64,000 nt of DNA, from NCBI GenBank assembly GCA_013350335.1, contig CM023535.1, positions 24,955,746 to 25,019,745 on the forward strand, written 5' to 3'. Under the pieces are notes generated by a model. The model was not told where the DNA came from. It saw nothing but the letters and a program-made list of their open reading frames with translations, and searched no databases. Origin of the DNA: Chimonanthus salicifolius (taxonomy: Eukaryota; Streptophyta; Magnoliopsida; Laurales; Calycanthaceae). Positions 21,606 through 34,146 of this stretch are shown piece by piece. Made by a program: the position numbers and the translations under genes. Position 1 is the first letter of the stretch. Each line of letters starts with the position of its first letter.

Positions 21606-22365
21606 CAAAGCATACTTATATACATACAAAAGGTTTTTATGCCATAACATGCAGATTTATTTAAAAATTACAAACAAACATAAATAACCAAACGCCCATC
21701 CATGGGTAGGGTTTTGGGAATCCATGAATTCCAATGCCTAAGCCATTGCCGAGGGATTCTTCGTTCCCTCTTCCATCACATGTCCTGCATTGTAAGGGAT
21801 GTGAGCCACAACCCAGTGAAGAGCACTCAATAATAGACAATTTCACATGACGAAGATACTAGAATACAATGCAGGTATATTATGACAAATGAACACACAC
21901 ACATCCATCCATTTGTTCTTTTCTTTCCACTTATAAGGTTTACCAACCTTATTACACAATGGGATATCCCACTCAACCTCGTGGAGGTACCCCACTTAAC
22001 CTCAACTGTATAGGTCCAGGGTATCCCACTCAACTCTGGTGAAGAATCCCACTCAATGTCATATGCATTAAGTTCCAACACGGACAAAATGCAGTATCTT
22101 GCAAGAGCTTCATACAAGTGTGTGTATGCAATTAACAAGCATATAAATTATCAGATTTCCATGAACATGGAATATAACACATGCACCATTCACTTACCCT
22201 TTTCTCCATATACCGTTTCCACAAGGGTTTCACACCTGAGATTACTTACGATCCACTGGTATACTGTTTTGGTTTAACAACCTAAAACATTCACATTTCA
22301 CCACCTGCACGATCTCTTCAGTACAAGATAAATTATATACATATATAACCACATGCACATTCAGA
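21606..22365. other. Unit sequence between MITE and TRIM (U1), no gene
   Basis: This matches 50796-51555. It contains repeated CCCACTCAACCTC words near 21965-22055. Short frames are shared with U2 only because the DNA is duplicated; no recognisable protein is encoded. Confidence 0.6.
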
Positions 22366-22370
22366 TATAA

Positions 22371-24270
22371 TGTAACGACCCAGCCCAAAAACAGGTTTGG
22401 GGTCCAACTCAGTGGAACTTGTTCGCTTTGGGCCCACACGTGCGCATGCACACAAGCGAGCCTACATGGGTTTGGATTGGGCCTTGCTCACCAGGATAGG
22501 CCCAAAATGCGTCCACTAGAGTTGAGGGGGAAACAACTTATAAACCCCATACGGAAGTTGGAAACTTCTGATGTGGGACTCTTCTTCCCACTCTCAAATG
22601 CACTCCCACTCACACACCTTCAGTTGGATCGGTTGTCTGGGCTGGGTTAGGGTCCCACAATCCACCCCCTAAGCCTAGAGCCATCCCCAGCTCGATCCAA
22701 TGAATCCAGTGGAAGGCAGTAGACCCACACAGTCTAAGTGCTGAGCTCGGCTCTGATACCAATTGTAACAACCCGGCCCATAAACAAAGCTTGGGGTCCA
22801 ACTCAGTGGAAATTGTCCGCTTTGGGCCCACACGTGCGGACGCATACACCCGAGCCCGCACGTGTTTGGATTGGGCCTGGCTCACCAGGACAGACCCTAA
22901 AAGTTCCAATGGGTGCTAGAACAAGGACTGAGATTGTCCCCAGGGGGGGGCAGGTGAATAGGACACGGATAATAGATCGTCATTTTCACCACTGGTCATA
23001 CAAAATTCCACACGATGGGTTGTTCTCACGATTGGATCGTATGGACAGTTTTAAGCAAAAATGCTTTCCACTAAAAATGACCATATCTTGGGCTCCCGAA
23101 CTCCGATTTGAGTGTTCTTGGGCTCTATGAAAAGCTATTTCAATGTTCTATCCAAGGTTTTATCATTTGATTACTTCATTTGATAGAGTAAAAGAGATTC
23201 CCACGTCATGATATTTTTACACTCAACATTTTTCCCAAGATTTGTTTATGGATGCCCCAAATCTTTGGTCCATTTCCTCCAGGCATGCTTATGATTTACC
23301 AATGAGTATTCTATGCCTAGGAAGGGTCTGTATCATCGATGGGTAGACAATCATGGTATCGAGTGGTCGGTCCATACGAGAGGCTTGGTCTGGGGTAACA
23401 CCATGCTGATGAGTTTCAAGTCCAGAAACTTGTCCTACCCAAAACGACCTGGCGTCCCCACCGAGGGGTCGGTCCTGGTACTCTCGATCGGTCTGTCTAC
23501 CAACGGGTCTGTGTTCCCGAGAGCACCCCTTTGAGTTCTAAGACCTAGAATTCACCTTGTTCAGATCGAGGAGTCGATGATCACAATGGGTCGATAAACT
23601 CATCACCGAGGGGTCGGTGCATACGAGACTCTCGATTAGATGCATACCCAGAATGACAGTTCTATGATTTAGAACCTCTGTCGATCTGGCCGACTAGTCT
23701 ATGACCACTATAGGTCGATCCTGTCTTGACCGAGAGGTCGGTGAGAATGACTGGTCGTGCAGATAGTGAAACCAAATACATATTTCCAAGTTGGGATCCA
23801 ATTCACTATCAAGCAACCTCTAGGCTTGTTTATTTCCATTACGAACATATTCAACTAAGCCTAGGCAAGGTCATCCTAAGGTGTTGGTTTCCCCTTAAAG
23901 TCATCTATGGCCAAATTACCTTTGTGATTGCCATACATAGTGATGATGAATCCGCACTTGATCCTCCAATACTTGAGTTCTTGATTCAATCTTCATCACT
24001 TGAATCTTGATCATTGTTTAAACTTCTGAGACAATGCTTCACCTAAGTCATGGAATTGACAAATAGATTACTCGACAAGCCGGGATACTAACAGGCCCAA
24101 AACGCATCCATTGGAGTTGAGGGGGAAACCACTTATAAACCACATGCGAAAGTTGGAAACTTCTGATGTGGGACTCTTTTTTCCACTCTCAAATGCGCTC
24201 CCACTCACACAACTTCACTTGGATTGGCCCTCAATGGACTCGCTCATCTGGACCGGGTCAGGGTCTCACA
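22371..24270 (-). mobile_element. TRIM (miniature LTR retrotransposon), U1 copy with nested insertion
   Basis: Read on the minus strand this is LTR (24270-22764), primer binding site TGGTATCAGAGC (22761-22750), a ~100 bp internal region without genes, a TTAGGGGGTGG polypurine-like tract and a second LTR (22659-22371). LTRs begin TGTGAGACCC / TGTGGGACCC and end GGGTCGTTACA. A 5-bp target duplication TATAA flanks the whole (22366-22370 and 24271-24275). LTRs of about 300 bp around a ~100 bp interior with no coding region define a TRIM. One LTR is split by 1.2 kb of foreign sequence. Confidence 0.9.
22903..24091. other. 1.2 kb insertion inside a TRIM LTR, unidentified
   Basis: The insertion interrupts the LTR between CACCAGGACAGACCC and AGGCCCAAAACGCATCC and is absent from U2 (51974-52277). 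It contains repeated GGTCGGTC and GAGGGGTCGGTC words (23360-23740) and a G7 run near 22943. No coding domain is recognised. Possible 7-bp flanks CCTAAAA and CCCAAAA differ by one base. Confidence 0.6.
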
Positions 24271-24275
24271 TATAA

Positions 24276-25329
24276 CATATACCACATGCACAGATAACCA
24301 TTGCACATAAAACATTACACTATCATTGGACATCTTACACTTTGTCCAGTTAAACCTATTATCCTCTAGACGTCTAATGGGTTTGATATTACGTTTTAGA
24401 CCACTAAGCCTCGACTCCCTGACACCTTTACGCGCTTCTGTTCTAATAGATAAAACAAGATAATGTCCCTTACATGGAAGTCTCGCATTTCCATGGTTCC
24501 CATTTTCGCCTTAGAGTCTAATAATTTCCACAAACCATTAAACATGCCAAGTTGAGTCTCCTCACCTTCTCCAGCGTAAGTTTCACGAGAAATTTGTATA
24601 AATAAAATAAACCCATAAATTCATGTTCTAAATTAAAAAACACTTAAAAATATTCTCAAAACCTCTGTGTTCATTTTTCACGAGAAAACAGGGTAATGTC
24701 TGTGAATCCGCTAAGTTTTTACTACTTCATTTACTTATGTCAGCAGAATCAACTGTCAGTCATCCAAAACGCATAATAAATAGAAAATAGAAAGTACTTA
24801 GTGTCCAGTCTCGTATTTTTCCAACGCCTGGAGAGTATTGAGATTTTACCCAGAGGGTACAATACTGAAAGTAAATAAATTACTCTGTGCCCAATCCGTT
24901 ACTACCTGGTGACTGTGGCCACCTCAAATAGCCCACCGAGCTGCGAGAAATCGCAGCACTATAAATGGAGAATTCAGGCTCAGAGGATAGAATGCAGGAA
25001 TGTAAATAAAAGTACTCAGTGCTCAACTCGTTCACCATCGAGCAGCAAAAAATGTTGTGCTACAGATGATGTCACCGAGCAACCAAAATCGCTGCAGATG
25101 AAGAGTCTTGTCCAGAGGGTATATTGTGGTAAAATAAACACCCAATGCTTAAAAGTAAACACACAAGGAGTTAGATGGGGTTAATCTTCTCTCCTTTTTA
25201 ACTTAAGAGTAAGAAAACAAGGTTTTCACACGAATTATAACTGATTTTAAAGGTGTAATCCAAAAATAGGAGAAAATTTCATTTTTCTCTATTTTTATAA
25301 TAATCAATTTTTAGACCCCCATAGTCAAT
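24276..25329. other. Unit tail after the TRIM (U1), no gene
   Basis: This aligns with 52283-53329. It contains repeated short blocks such as AGTACTCAGTGC and TGTCCAGAGGGTA. A frame at 24909-25184 is not preserved in U2. No gene is seen. Confidence 0.6.
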
Positions 25330-25456
25330 CTTCTCACTTTTAACTTGTCATGGAGCAGTGCCGGCCCTGATATTTCAGGGGCCCTAGGCAAACTCTTAAA
25401 GAGGAAAAATTTTTACAAATTGTGAAACATCCAAATAATATATCATAATCAAATTT

Positions 25457-25949
25457 TTTTTAATGAATAGTTAATATTATTCATTCAAAAGGAAAGCCCA
25501 CAAAAAAAGGAGTTTACAACCTGTAGCCCGGGCAAGGCAGTGGAACAAAAAATCAAGCCCAAATAAACAAAGGCCGAGAGATGCCCACAACATAGATGGG
25601 CAAGCCCAAACCCTGGGCTGGGGAAATAAGCCCTACAAACAATCAGTTGTAGTGGCATCCAATACCAAAGGGAAAAAAATGCCAGAAGAATTACCAATCA
25701 GCAGGTAATTTGGAAAATGCAAAGCGCGAGAGTTCTTGTTGCCGGTGAATTTAACCTTGCCAAAACTGAATGTGTAGAGGAGGGTTTAATCTCTCGAACG
25801 TGACAACACTGGGTCCAAAGATTGTTGGAGGAAGTCATTTCCTCACAAAGGATAAGGTGATGAAGAGGAAGACCCATACGAAGAATAGAGAGTAGAGTGG
25901 AATGTAACAAAAGAAGCAAAGGTAAATTGTGCTCCAACTGCAGTGGAGG
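25457..25949 (-). mobile_element. Short non-LTR retroposon fragment inside the hAT
   Basis: It is flanked by a perfect 13-bp target duplication CATAATCAAATTT (25444-25456 and 25950-25962). The insert starts with a T run at its left end (a poly-A tail read on the minus strand) followed by ATTCATTCAAAAGG, resembling a plant LINE 3' end. At 493 bp it is a 5'-truncated LINE or a SINE. No coding domain is seen. Confidence 0.8.
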
Positions 25950-26000
25950 CATAATCAAATTTATAACAAAGTACTATTTTAAATTTATTCTTCTCGGATT

Positions 26001-28496
26001 TTAAGATGTAAAATTACTAATTAAATTAATATATTCAAGTTTTTTTAACATATCTTTTTCAATAGATAAGATAACTAATCCATTCAATCTTTCTTATGAC
26101 ATTGTAGACCTATGATAAGATTTTATTAGTTTTAGCTTTGAAAAATTTCTTTCTGCAGAGGCAACTGTAATTGGTATAGTCAACATTATCCTATAAGCAG
26201 TTCATGCATTTGGAAAGTAACAATTCATTCTTTTTATATAACTTAATACTTCAATTGTTTCTTTTAATTCTTTTGGTACTCCATCTTTCAAAATTTGTAA
26301 TTCTGAAAATAATTCACTTCCACCAATATCAGAAATCATGTCATGTCTTAGAAAATCTTTAAGCTTATTATAAGAACTCTTCAAATTATCATCATCTAAA
26401 GAATTTAATTTTTTCAAATCAAGCAAAAATCCAAAAGTATATTCATATGTTTGAAATTGTTCAAATCTAGTCTTAAGTGATATAAGAACTTGATCAATTA
26501 TATGTAAGAAATAATTAACTCTAAAAGATTCTTCAAGCGACTGTGTTATCTCGTCATTAACATTCTCATCAAAACTTTTTTTCTACGAATAATACGTTTT
26601 TCACGAAATATAGGTTCAATTTCCACTTCTCTAGCAATCTCTTTAACATTAATCGCAGCAAATTCAAATCCATTTTCTCTTTGAGTTTCAAAAAAAGAAA
26701 TGAATCGTGTTAAAGAATTTAAAGCAACACCAATATTCGTGTCTTTTGCTTGTAAAATTTTGCTAGTTTTATTAACCGCAAACAATATATTATACCAAAT
26801 AACCACGCCAAATAAGAATTCAAAATTTTCAATTTTTAATGTTGCTAAGTGTTCAGCATAACTCTTTGTCTTAGGATCTTCACAAGTGTTCATTAAGTCA
26901 ATTAAATCATCTCTAATTTGTGGATGTTGGAATCTAATTGCTTTCACACTTTCAATATGACTTTCCCAACGTATTTGTGATAATGGCTTAAGTGTGATAC
27001 CTTTAACATAATCTTTAAACCTTTCCACCGCTTTGTAGAAGACGAAAATACATTATATATACGTTGTATAATTCCAAAAAATGTTTTATCTTGAGAATAA
27101 GAATTCACCATATCATAAAGTGCTAAGTTAAGACTATACAACCACAAGGAGTATAGAATGCTCTAGGATTTATTTGTAGTACCCTATTTTGTACTTCTTT
27201 ATTTTATTTTTTTTTATATTAGAACAATTATTATATCTTTATCCCCTTATATCATCAATATTAAGTTAAAGAGTTTTTAGAAAACATCTATAAGTTCATT
27301 AAAAAGTCATTGTCCCGATGTATCGTCCACCTTTAAAAATCATAAGAAAAACTCTTCTACTTTTATTGGACTTGTTGAAATATCCACAGAATATACCATG
27401 ATAGACATTTGTTATTCATGATTTACATCTGGAGTACAATCAAGGATAATCGAAAAGTATTCTAATTCTTTGATCCTTTTAATTATTGTATTTTTTACCT
27501 CACCCGCAAACAAAAGTATTAATTCATTTTGAATTTTATGACCAGGATATTGGTAATGAATTTCTTTATATTGAATACGTCGAATGTGTTCTTGCATTAT
27601 AGGGTCAAATTCAGCAATTATTTCAATAAAAGTTAAAAAGGTTCCATTACTTTCTTCATAAATATTTCAATGTTTGCACGAAATGCCAAATTGTTTTTAG
27701 CAAGAGCTTTCACAACACCAATTATTCTTTATAGTACTTGTCTCCAGTGTTCCCTATCTTTATTAATTTGTTCTTATACAGTTTTATCAATTGTTTCATT
27801 TTTTTGCAATCTTAATTTCAATTCTACCCATCTTCTCTTATTAGTAATGTGGTCATTAGTAGTTTCATGGCTCTTAAGTCTATAACTAAGATTTTTCCAG
27901 TCATTACTTCCTTCATCTGTCAATTGAGTTTTGATTCCATCTTGCTTAAATAGCTTACAACAAAAACAAAATATTTTATCTAAAGCAATTGAGTAAACTA
28001 GCCATTCTCTATCTTGTTTTCCTCCATTTGATAAATTTCGAATATAATGTGTGATAGAAAAATGTCTATTATTTGAATATTTAGGAAAGTTAATATCAGT
28101 ATCTCTTATAGGACCTCTTTTTACTAATATGTCTCTCAAATTTTAGTCAATATTTTTCCAATTACCAGGATCATAAATGTTTAAAAGAATATATTCATTG
28201 AAATTTTCATTTTCTTCATTCTCATTCTTATTTTCATTTTCTTCATTCTCATTTTTACTTTCATTATCACTCTCATTCATATGTTCTTCATTCACCAAGT
28301 TAATATCATTACGTTCATTTATAGTTTCTTCATTATCATTATGTTCATCATTAACCAAATCTTCAATTGGATTTTTTGTTTGTTCACTTTTGCTAAAATA
28401 CCTATTAAGAGATGCTGCTTGAGATTCAATTAATTCTTAAACTTGTTTTTGTTTTTTTCTTTTTTCATGTCGTGAAGGATATTTTCTATTAGACAT
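26001..28496 (-). pseudogene. hAT transposase (TTF-type zinc finger, DUF4371, C-terminal dimerisation), decayed
   Basis: The start is ATG at 28496 (MSNRKYPSRHEKRKKQK), with a stop soon after. An Asn/Glu-rich linker (28143-28358) is followed by the TTF-type zinc finger region (28139-27774; REWLVYSIALDKIFCFCCKLF, WKNLSYRLKSHETTNDH). A degraded DUF4371/RNase H-like middle follows ([14 protein letters not shown] near 27420). Another segment is at 27028-26546, and the hAT dimerisation region at 26210-26001 (TIPITVASAERNFSKLKLIK, YHRSTMS). More than six frames and several stops show it is dead. The family cuts and pastes DNA and dimerises through the C-terminus. Confidence 0.88.
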
Positions 28497-29380
28497 AATG
28501 ATAGTGATAACCAATACAAAATTAACAATTAGATAATAAAAATTAAAGAACAATAAAAGTTGATTTGATTTACGAATAAACAAGAATCGTCTGCCGCCCC
28601 GCCCATAAGATTAATCATAGTCACAATCATAGAATCAATTTAACTGCAAAATATAAACATAAAAAAATCAATTTAACTGTATTCATTAACTAAGAGAAAA
28701 TGTATAAAATAGAAGCTATATACTGATCCTTAGTCAAAATGAGAATCAATCAAAGGAAAAGAAAAACAACATAATCAATCCCCAATATTAGAAGAGTGAA
28801 GTTGAGTCAAGTGAAGAGATGAGATTCCTAAATTGGAACTTGGAAAACCATGTGATTGCTTGCCTTTGTTTCTCCATTTACAACTTTTAGATTTCCTTTT
28901 TCTGATTTGAACAAGGATGTAATATGGATTATGGAATTTTAAATAACCCACAAGGAATCAAAGCACATGGAACAGTAAATTAAATTTACAGAACATAAAA
29001 AAAATAAAAAAATATGAAAGATAAAAAATAATTAAATGAAAGAGACAGTGCTCAAAGGTCATTCATTTTTAAAGAAGAAGGTGATAAAGGGGGGTGGGGG
29101 GCACATGCAGAAAGCATCCAACAACAAATGCAAAACGACATTGATTATCACTTAAAAAGAAATTTTAGGAACAGATCAGTAATGGACTCTACAATTTGCT
29201 ATCGATACCATGTGAGTGCATGGCCGATATGCATCATTTCAACATTCAACATATAAAAGCCGAAACCCACTCCTGATTACAAAGATCCCGAAAGCCTTCA
29301 GACCTCTCGTCCTCTCCATCAGAAGTGCCCAAGAGAACTTACAGAGTTAAAGAATGTGGGAGTGATCCGCTGGTCGGGGA
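28497..29380. other. hAT 5' region and unidentified DNA, no gene
   Basis: AT-rich sequence upstream of the transposase start, with a GGGGGGTGGGGGG run near 29089-29101. Positions 29250-29385 are more GC-rich and may continue at 33657, beyond the solo LTR. No coding sequence is recognised. Confidence 0.5.
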
Positions 29381-29385
29381 AGAAA

Positions 29386-32300
29386 TGTGACGCCCCAAAA
29401 TTTTAGAAATTATTATAATTAAATTTGTGTTAATTAATTAAGATTAATATGAATTAATTATTTAATTAGAGAAATAAGAGGAGAATTAATTGATGAAGAA
29501 ATTAATCTATAAATTTATCGTCGAATATCACGGTCGGAAATTAAATACGTAAGATTTAATTATTCGGCCACGTGCCATGCCACGTCAAAAGGGCGCAAAT
29601 GTAATACCTTAAAAGAACACAAGGGGCATGGAAAAACCCAAGATAAGGATTGTTGACCAAGTCACACATGGTGGAAGTGGAACGTCCACCGCATGAACAG
29701 TAATCCATGAATAGTAATCCCTATTCATTAGGCGCACGGTAATAGGTTATTCCTCTTTTTATGCACACGGCACCCACTCGCCACTATTCCATACACCGGC
29801 AGTCTTTCCCTATCTTCTTTATACACGAACAACACTTCTTCTCCCTCTTCTTTTCTTTACACGGCAAAACTCCATATACCCTAAATTCCCCACTGAGAAA
29901 CCTATCTTCCAACTATGAAACTAAGAAGGAAAAGCGAGGAAGGAAAAGGAAAAGCCAGGGAAGAAGAAAAGGGATTACGAAAAGCTTCAATAAAGGTTGG
30001 TGCAATTTTTCTAAATAAATATTTAGATTTAAATAAGAGTCTAGGGTGATTTAAAATCAACCCTGGACGATTTTGGATTAATGGAATGAAAATGGGACCG
30101 ATTCAGGAATTGTCATGTATTCTCTCCAATTCAGGGATTGGGTTCAAATCTGTGAAATAGTTTATTAAATTGGGATTGTGGAAGGGGATTAGAATTGGTG
30201 AAGAAAAAGAAAAGATCACCTTTTCTTATTATTAATTATTATTTCTTGACATAATTAATGAGTTCTTTTCTTAACATTTTATTATAAAGAATAGAATAAA
30301 AGGGATTCTACTTAAAATCTATTACTGTTTGGGAAAACTGATTCACAAAAAGCACCCACGATTCAAAACCACGAGACAGTTTCTCCAAATCCATTCCCAT
30401 TTCATTGTATTCAGTCTCTTCCAAGACCTATTCACTGCCAGCCGAAGTTTTAAATTCGTTGCTGACTTGGGTGATATCACCTCACTGTTGGGAAACCTCC
30501 ATCTTTGTATGTTTCTTTTGTATCTCCTTATACAAGATGAAGGTGGGTATGAAATGACCCGATTGGCTTTCAGCCCTGTTGTTCAAGAATCCCTCACCTG
30601 ACCTCTGCTATCTGCTGTTCAGCGTGGCTGGGAACCATTCAGTCACCCTTCCCCCTTAACCGATCATCACTCAACTGTTTGACGAAATGCCCCACCACAA
30701 ATCTGGTAACATGACAGCAGCGCCATCATGGTATGCTTGTCTTCATCATTTCCAAATAGCAGCACAATGCCTTCCATCAGGTTTCTTGTCTTTGCATTTG
30801 TCCCTCTTCTTTTCTTTTAAGTGGGTATGCATATCTCTGTTTATTCTTCTATTCTATTGCTGAAAGAACCATAGGGGTAGTTCCCCATCTGTTTGATAAA
30901 TTGCCTGAATGGTGATGCTTTTGGATTTGTTCAGTGTATTTATATCATGCTCACCTACACCCTCTTTTCCCTTTTTACTTTTAAAGCACTTTCTTTCTCT
31001 CCGATAACTGAACACTTGAATCATATAAATAACTTCGAAGATTTAGGCCTTTGGGAATAAGATTTCTAAAATAGATGAAAAACACTTGCAGAATATGGTA
31101 CCAGTTCTGTACCATTTTGTAAAGATGAAACTGATGGGAATGGACATAGTTTGGAATGGGTGAGATGTGTTGATGGTGTCATGAATCTGGAATGAATAGC
31201 ATTGGAAGAAAGGGCCATGGTTTTGTTGGTTTAGACGTAGAAACTTTATGACAAAGTTGCAACAGAGATTAGCCAGCCATTTTAATCCACAAACAGAAAG
31301 TGAAATTGGTTTGAATAATTCCCTTTGGGCAGCCAGAATCTGTATCTGAATTACCAGATTTCCATATCATTGCCTGTCTGTGTAAATCCATTCATATTCT
31401 TCATCTCGTTCCCTAGACTGACAATCATCATATTAAGCCCTTCATTGAACTAGGAAGACATCATCATTTATTGTATTATCTTATGGACAGCAGTCTGAGA
31501 TTAAATAAGATCAGTTTTATGGGACTCAGATTAAATAAGATCAATTTTATGGGACTGTGATGACTGCTGCATAGAGATATTTGCGGGAGAACTTTTAGAG
31601 TTCAAGTAGATGGTGCATACAGTTCGTTAGTTGAAATGTTGTTGAATTTATCTCATAGTTTATGTTGGTTAATCAAGACTGAATACAGTGCAGGACATAG
31701 TATGGATATTTAATAGTGAATATCAAAATATAGCATTTGCTACATGGGTCTCTAGCAGAAGGCCGAGAGACCCTTATGATGGATTGAAATTACCCCTCTA
31801 TCTCTTAGTGCATTTGGCATGCAGATCATACATATATGAGGGCACCTTCCTTGAAGTGGTTACCAAGTTCACATATGGCAGTATATCAATCAAGTATTTA
31901 TACCTTGTGCTTGGTGCTGCACTTACTCTTAGCTTAGTTCTCTTTAACTTGTCTCATGCTTTCCTGCTTCTTTCAAGGCCAGTATAGAATGCCTGAATGA
32001 GAGCATTGCTCCTTTGATTTTCAAAAAAGACAGTAATCTATTCATTTGGCAAGATCATAGAATTCTGTACTGGTATTCAACCAAATTCCCCATCCAAACA
32101 CCTTCACTTAGAACACTATCATGAGAAGCCTGAACACTTTGATCATAATCTTAATGTTGGTATTATCATAAATTACAACCTAGAGATATGCTAAATTATA
32201 TGAGAAGGATGGGATTGGGTTTATTCTTAATAATAATCCAGATAGTGGTGAGGTTGATAGGAGAAATTATTAACTCCAAAGAACTTAGAATTAAAGAGGT

Positions 32301-33656
32301 ATCATTAAATGAAGATTAAAGAAATTAATAAACTAAGAGGTTGGAAATCATAAACTCAAATTGATTACATGGTCTGCTTTGATTGATGAATGTAATCAGA
32401 GGATCGGACGGTGATCTAGGAGCTGTATGGACCTCGTAGTCAGTCTTACACAAGATTTTTGTTGATCAGGTAGGTTTTCCTACTTTCTTGATGTATCACA
32501 TGACTCTTATGTATGTGGATATTATATTTAATTTCAATGCATATTTTGAATGATTTATCGATGCATGAGCATGAAAGCATGCATCTGGTGGGGATGAGAA
32601 TAGTTGAGATAATGGTTAGAGGATGTTAAACTCTAATATGAGAAATATGAAATACCCTAACTATTTGGTATGGCCGTGTCCGTGAACATAGGAATTGGGC
32701 CATTAAGATGGGCTCAAAGCTCCTGGGTGAGAGACCCGAAGCCTGCGCAAGATAGTATGGGTGATAGTATACCCCCGGTAACTCCGGTTAAATACTAGGG
32801 ATTGGGTAGTAGCTCCCAGTTGATGCCCCAGGAAAGCTATGGACATAATGGCCAATGATTAGAACTGTTTGAATGAAAAGTATGAAAGAGAGAAATGCAT
32901 GGGCATGAGAGGGGTTTGCATTGATTCATGTACCATGGCATTTCCATCATGTTGATTTAATGAGTTATCAAAAGTATGTTTATTATGAATTGATTTATGA
33001 GATGAATATGAACTGATTTCAAATACTTTTTATATATTGATTATGAATTGATTTTGAAATATGGGGTGGGAATGATTTCAACTGAATTATATGATATGAA
33101 GAACTATATATGTTTTCCCTGATTTTATATATGTCATATTGATACCCCCTTTGATGGGAAATCCTACTGGGCGTTGACTAAGCCCACAATATTCTATTCT
33201 TTTAGAAATTAAGACAGGAAAGGAGAAAGATGATGAGGCTGGACCAAGCGTCAGTCATGCATAGACGAGGATGGCGCAAGATGAGAACGGCGAAGAGTCT
33301 ACTCGTTAATATTAGTAGAGAATAAACAATTAAGTAGGATTGAGTTAATTGAGAATTTGGGTTATTGTAATTAAAACTTTTGATTTGAGAAACCAATATT
33401 ATGGAGATTATGCTTTGCTTAGATTGAGAGGATTGAATGATAAATTTAAATAGATGTACTTTTTTCTGCATTGTGGTAAGTTAGTGTGTTGCTTTGTTTA
33501 CGTGGAGTCTTTTCATGTGCACACACTGGTTGGGCCAGTTAAGGGTCAAATCTTCGGATTCGGACTTGACTCATGTCGTGGCACTCTCCCCTTTCTTCAC
33601 GTTGTTAAAAAAAAAAAATACTCTGAAATTTAGGGAGAAAAGGGAGGGGCGCTACA
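29386..33656 (+). mobile_element. Solo LTR (4.3 kb) of a gypsy element
   Basis: It starts TGTGACGCCCCAAAATT and ends GGGGCGCTACA. A perfect 5-bp target duplication AGAAA flanks it (29381-29385 and 33657-33661). The end region (CTACTGGGCGTTGACTAAG near 33163, TGGGCCAGTTAAGGGTC near 33531) resembles the 3' part of the gypsy LTRs at 5020-5547 and 14780-15297, so it is from a related lineage. There is no primer binding site, gag or pol. It was left by LTR-LTR recombination. Short frames inside (29761-30018, 31688-31987) show no known domain. Confidence 0.9.
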
Positions 33657-34133
33657 AGAAATGCCGGCCGAGAGTGGTCGGCCTGTAGGAGATGAAACGC
33701 GGGCCGAGAGACAGCACATCAGCACAAAGAGAGGAGCGCGATAGAGAGCCAGAGAACGCAGTAGAGAGCCAGGAGACCGAGAGAGAGGCAGTAGAGAGCC
33801 AGGAGACTGAGAGAGAGGCAGTAAAGAGCCAGGAGACCGAGAAAGAGGTAGCAGAGAGGAGACCGAGAGAGAAGAAATTAGGTTTTTTTTTTTCTTAGAA
33901 TTTTCAGAAATGAGAAATAAAAGCGTGGGTTTGGGCGTTTGGCGTGTAAGTCGGTTTGGCGTGTAAGCGGGTTGCTGTGCTGGAGCGGAAGTTGAAAAGT
34001 GCGGAAGTCGAAACGTATGCGCCGAAACGCCTGAAATGTGTGGGATTTTTAGTGGGCCTATTTAGTGAGTTCATGGATTTGAGGACCCTGTCTAGCTGGG
34101 AGTCCTAGACGACAGTTTAGTTCATCTACGGGT
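33657..34133. repeat. hAT right arm with 27-bp tandem repeats
   Basis: Positions 33765-33850 contain about three units of 27 bp with AGAGAGCCAGGAGACCGAGA. The rest (33900-34130) is GC-rich, with GGCGTGTAAG repeated twice, leading into the right terminal repeat. No gene is seen. Confidence 0.7.
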
Positions 34134-34146
34134 AGGGCCGGACCTG

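Larger units (their letters stand above)
15298..25329. repeat. Segmental duplication unit U1, proximal part
   Basis: From TGAAGCTTGCCTATGGGCAT at 15298 this aligns with U2 from 37195 and U3 from 59680. It covers the DREB2 pseudogene, its intron and 5' UTR (to about 18950), the (TA)n tract, the GGGTC MITE and the TRIM, and ends where the hAT region begins. Against U2 it lacks the MITE and LINE in the gene and about 175 bp equivalent to 48352-48526. It has an extra 1.2 kb inside the TRIM. Confidence 0.92.
25356..34146 (-). mobile_element. Composite hAT transposon (TTF/zf-MYM type) with nested insertions
   Basis: The left end CAGTGCCGGCCCTGA (25356-25370) pairs imperfectly with AGGGCCGGACCTG at 34134-34146; both resemble the terminal repeats of plant TTF-type hATs. 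Inside are the transposase remains (26001-28496, minus strand), a LINE-type fragment (25457-25949) and a solo LTR (29386-33656). U2 joins across this region (53329/53334) without it, so it is specific to U1. No clean 8-bp target duplication is visible: the left flank is TCATGGAG and the right flank GAGTTAAT. The right boundary is therefore inferred from the terminal repeat and from where U2 homology resumes (34147). Confidence 0.75.

Noticed and set aside
21661..22138. Frames shared by U1 and U2 (21661-21846 and 50851-51036) as a conserved small protein
   Set aside because: Conservation equals that of surrounding non-coding unit DNA, and no family is recognised.
22750..22761. Possible tRNA gene fragment (GCTCTGATACCA)
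   Set aside because: It is the complement of the TRIM primer binding site; no cloverleaf or A/B boxes accompany it.
28143..28358. Asn/Glu-rich protein at 28143-28358 as a separate gene
   Set aside because: It is the linker of the decayed hAT transposase, in line with the zinc finger segment that follows.
29761..31987. Frames at 29761-30018, 30329-30601 and 31688-31987 as host genes
   Set aside because: They lie inside a solo LTR defined by TGTGACGCC to GCTACA ends and an AGAAA duplication; no known domain.
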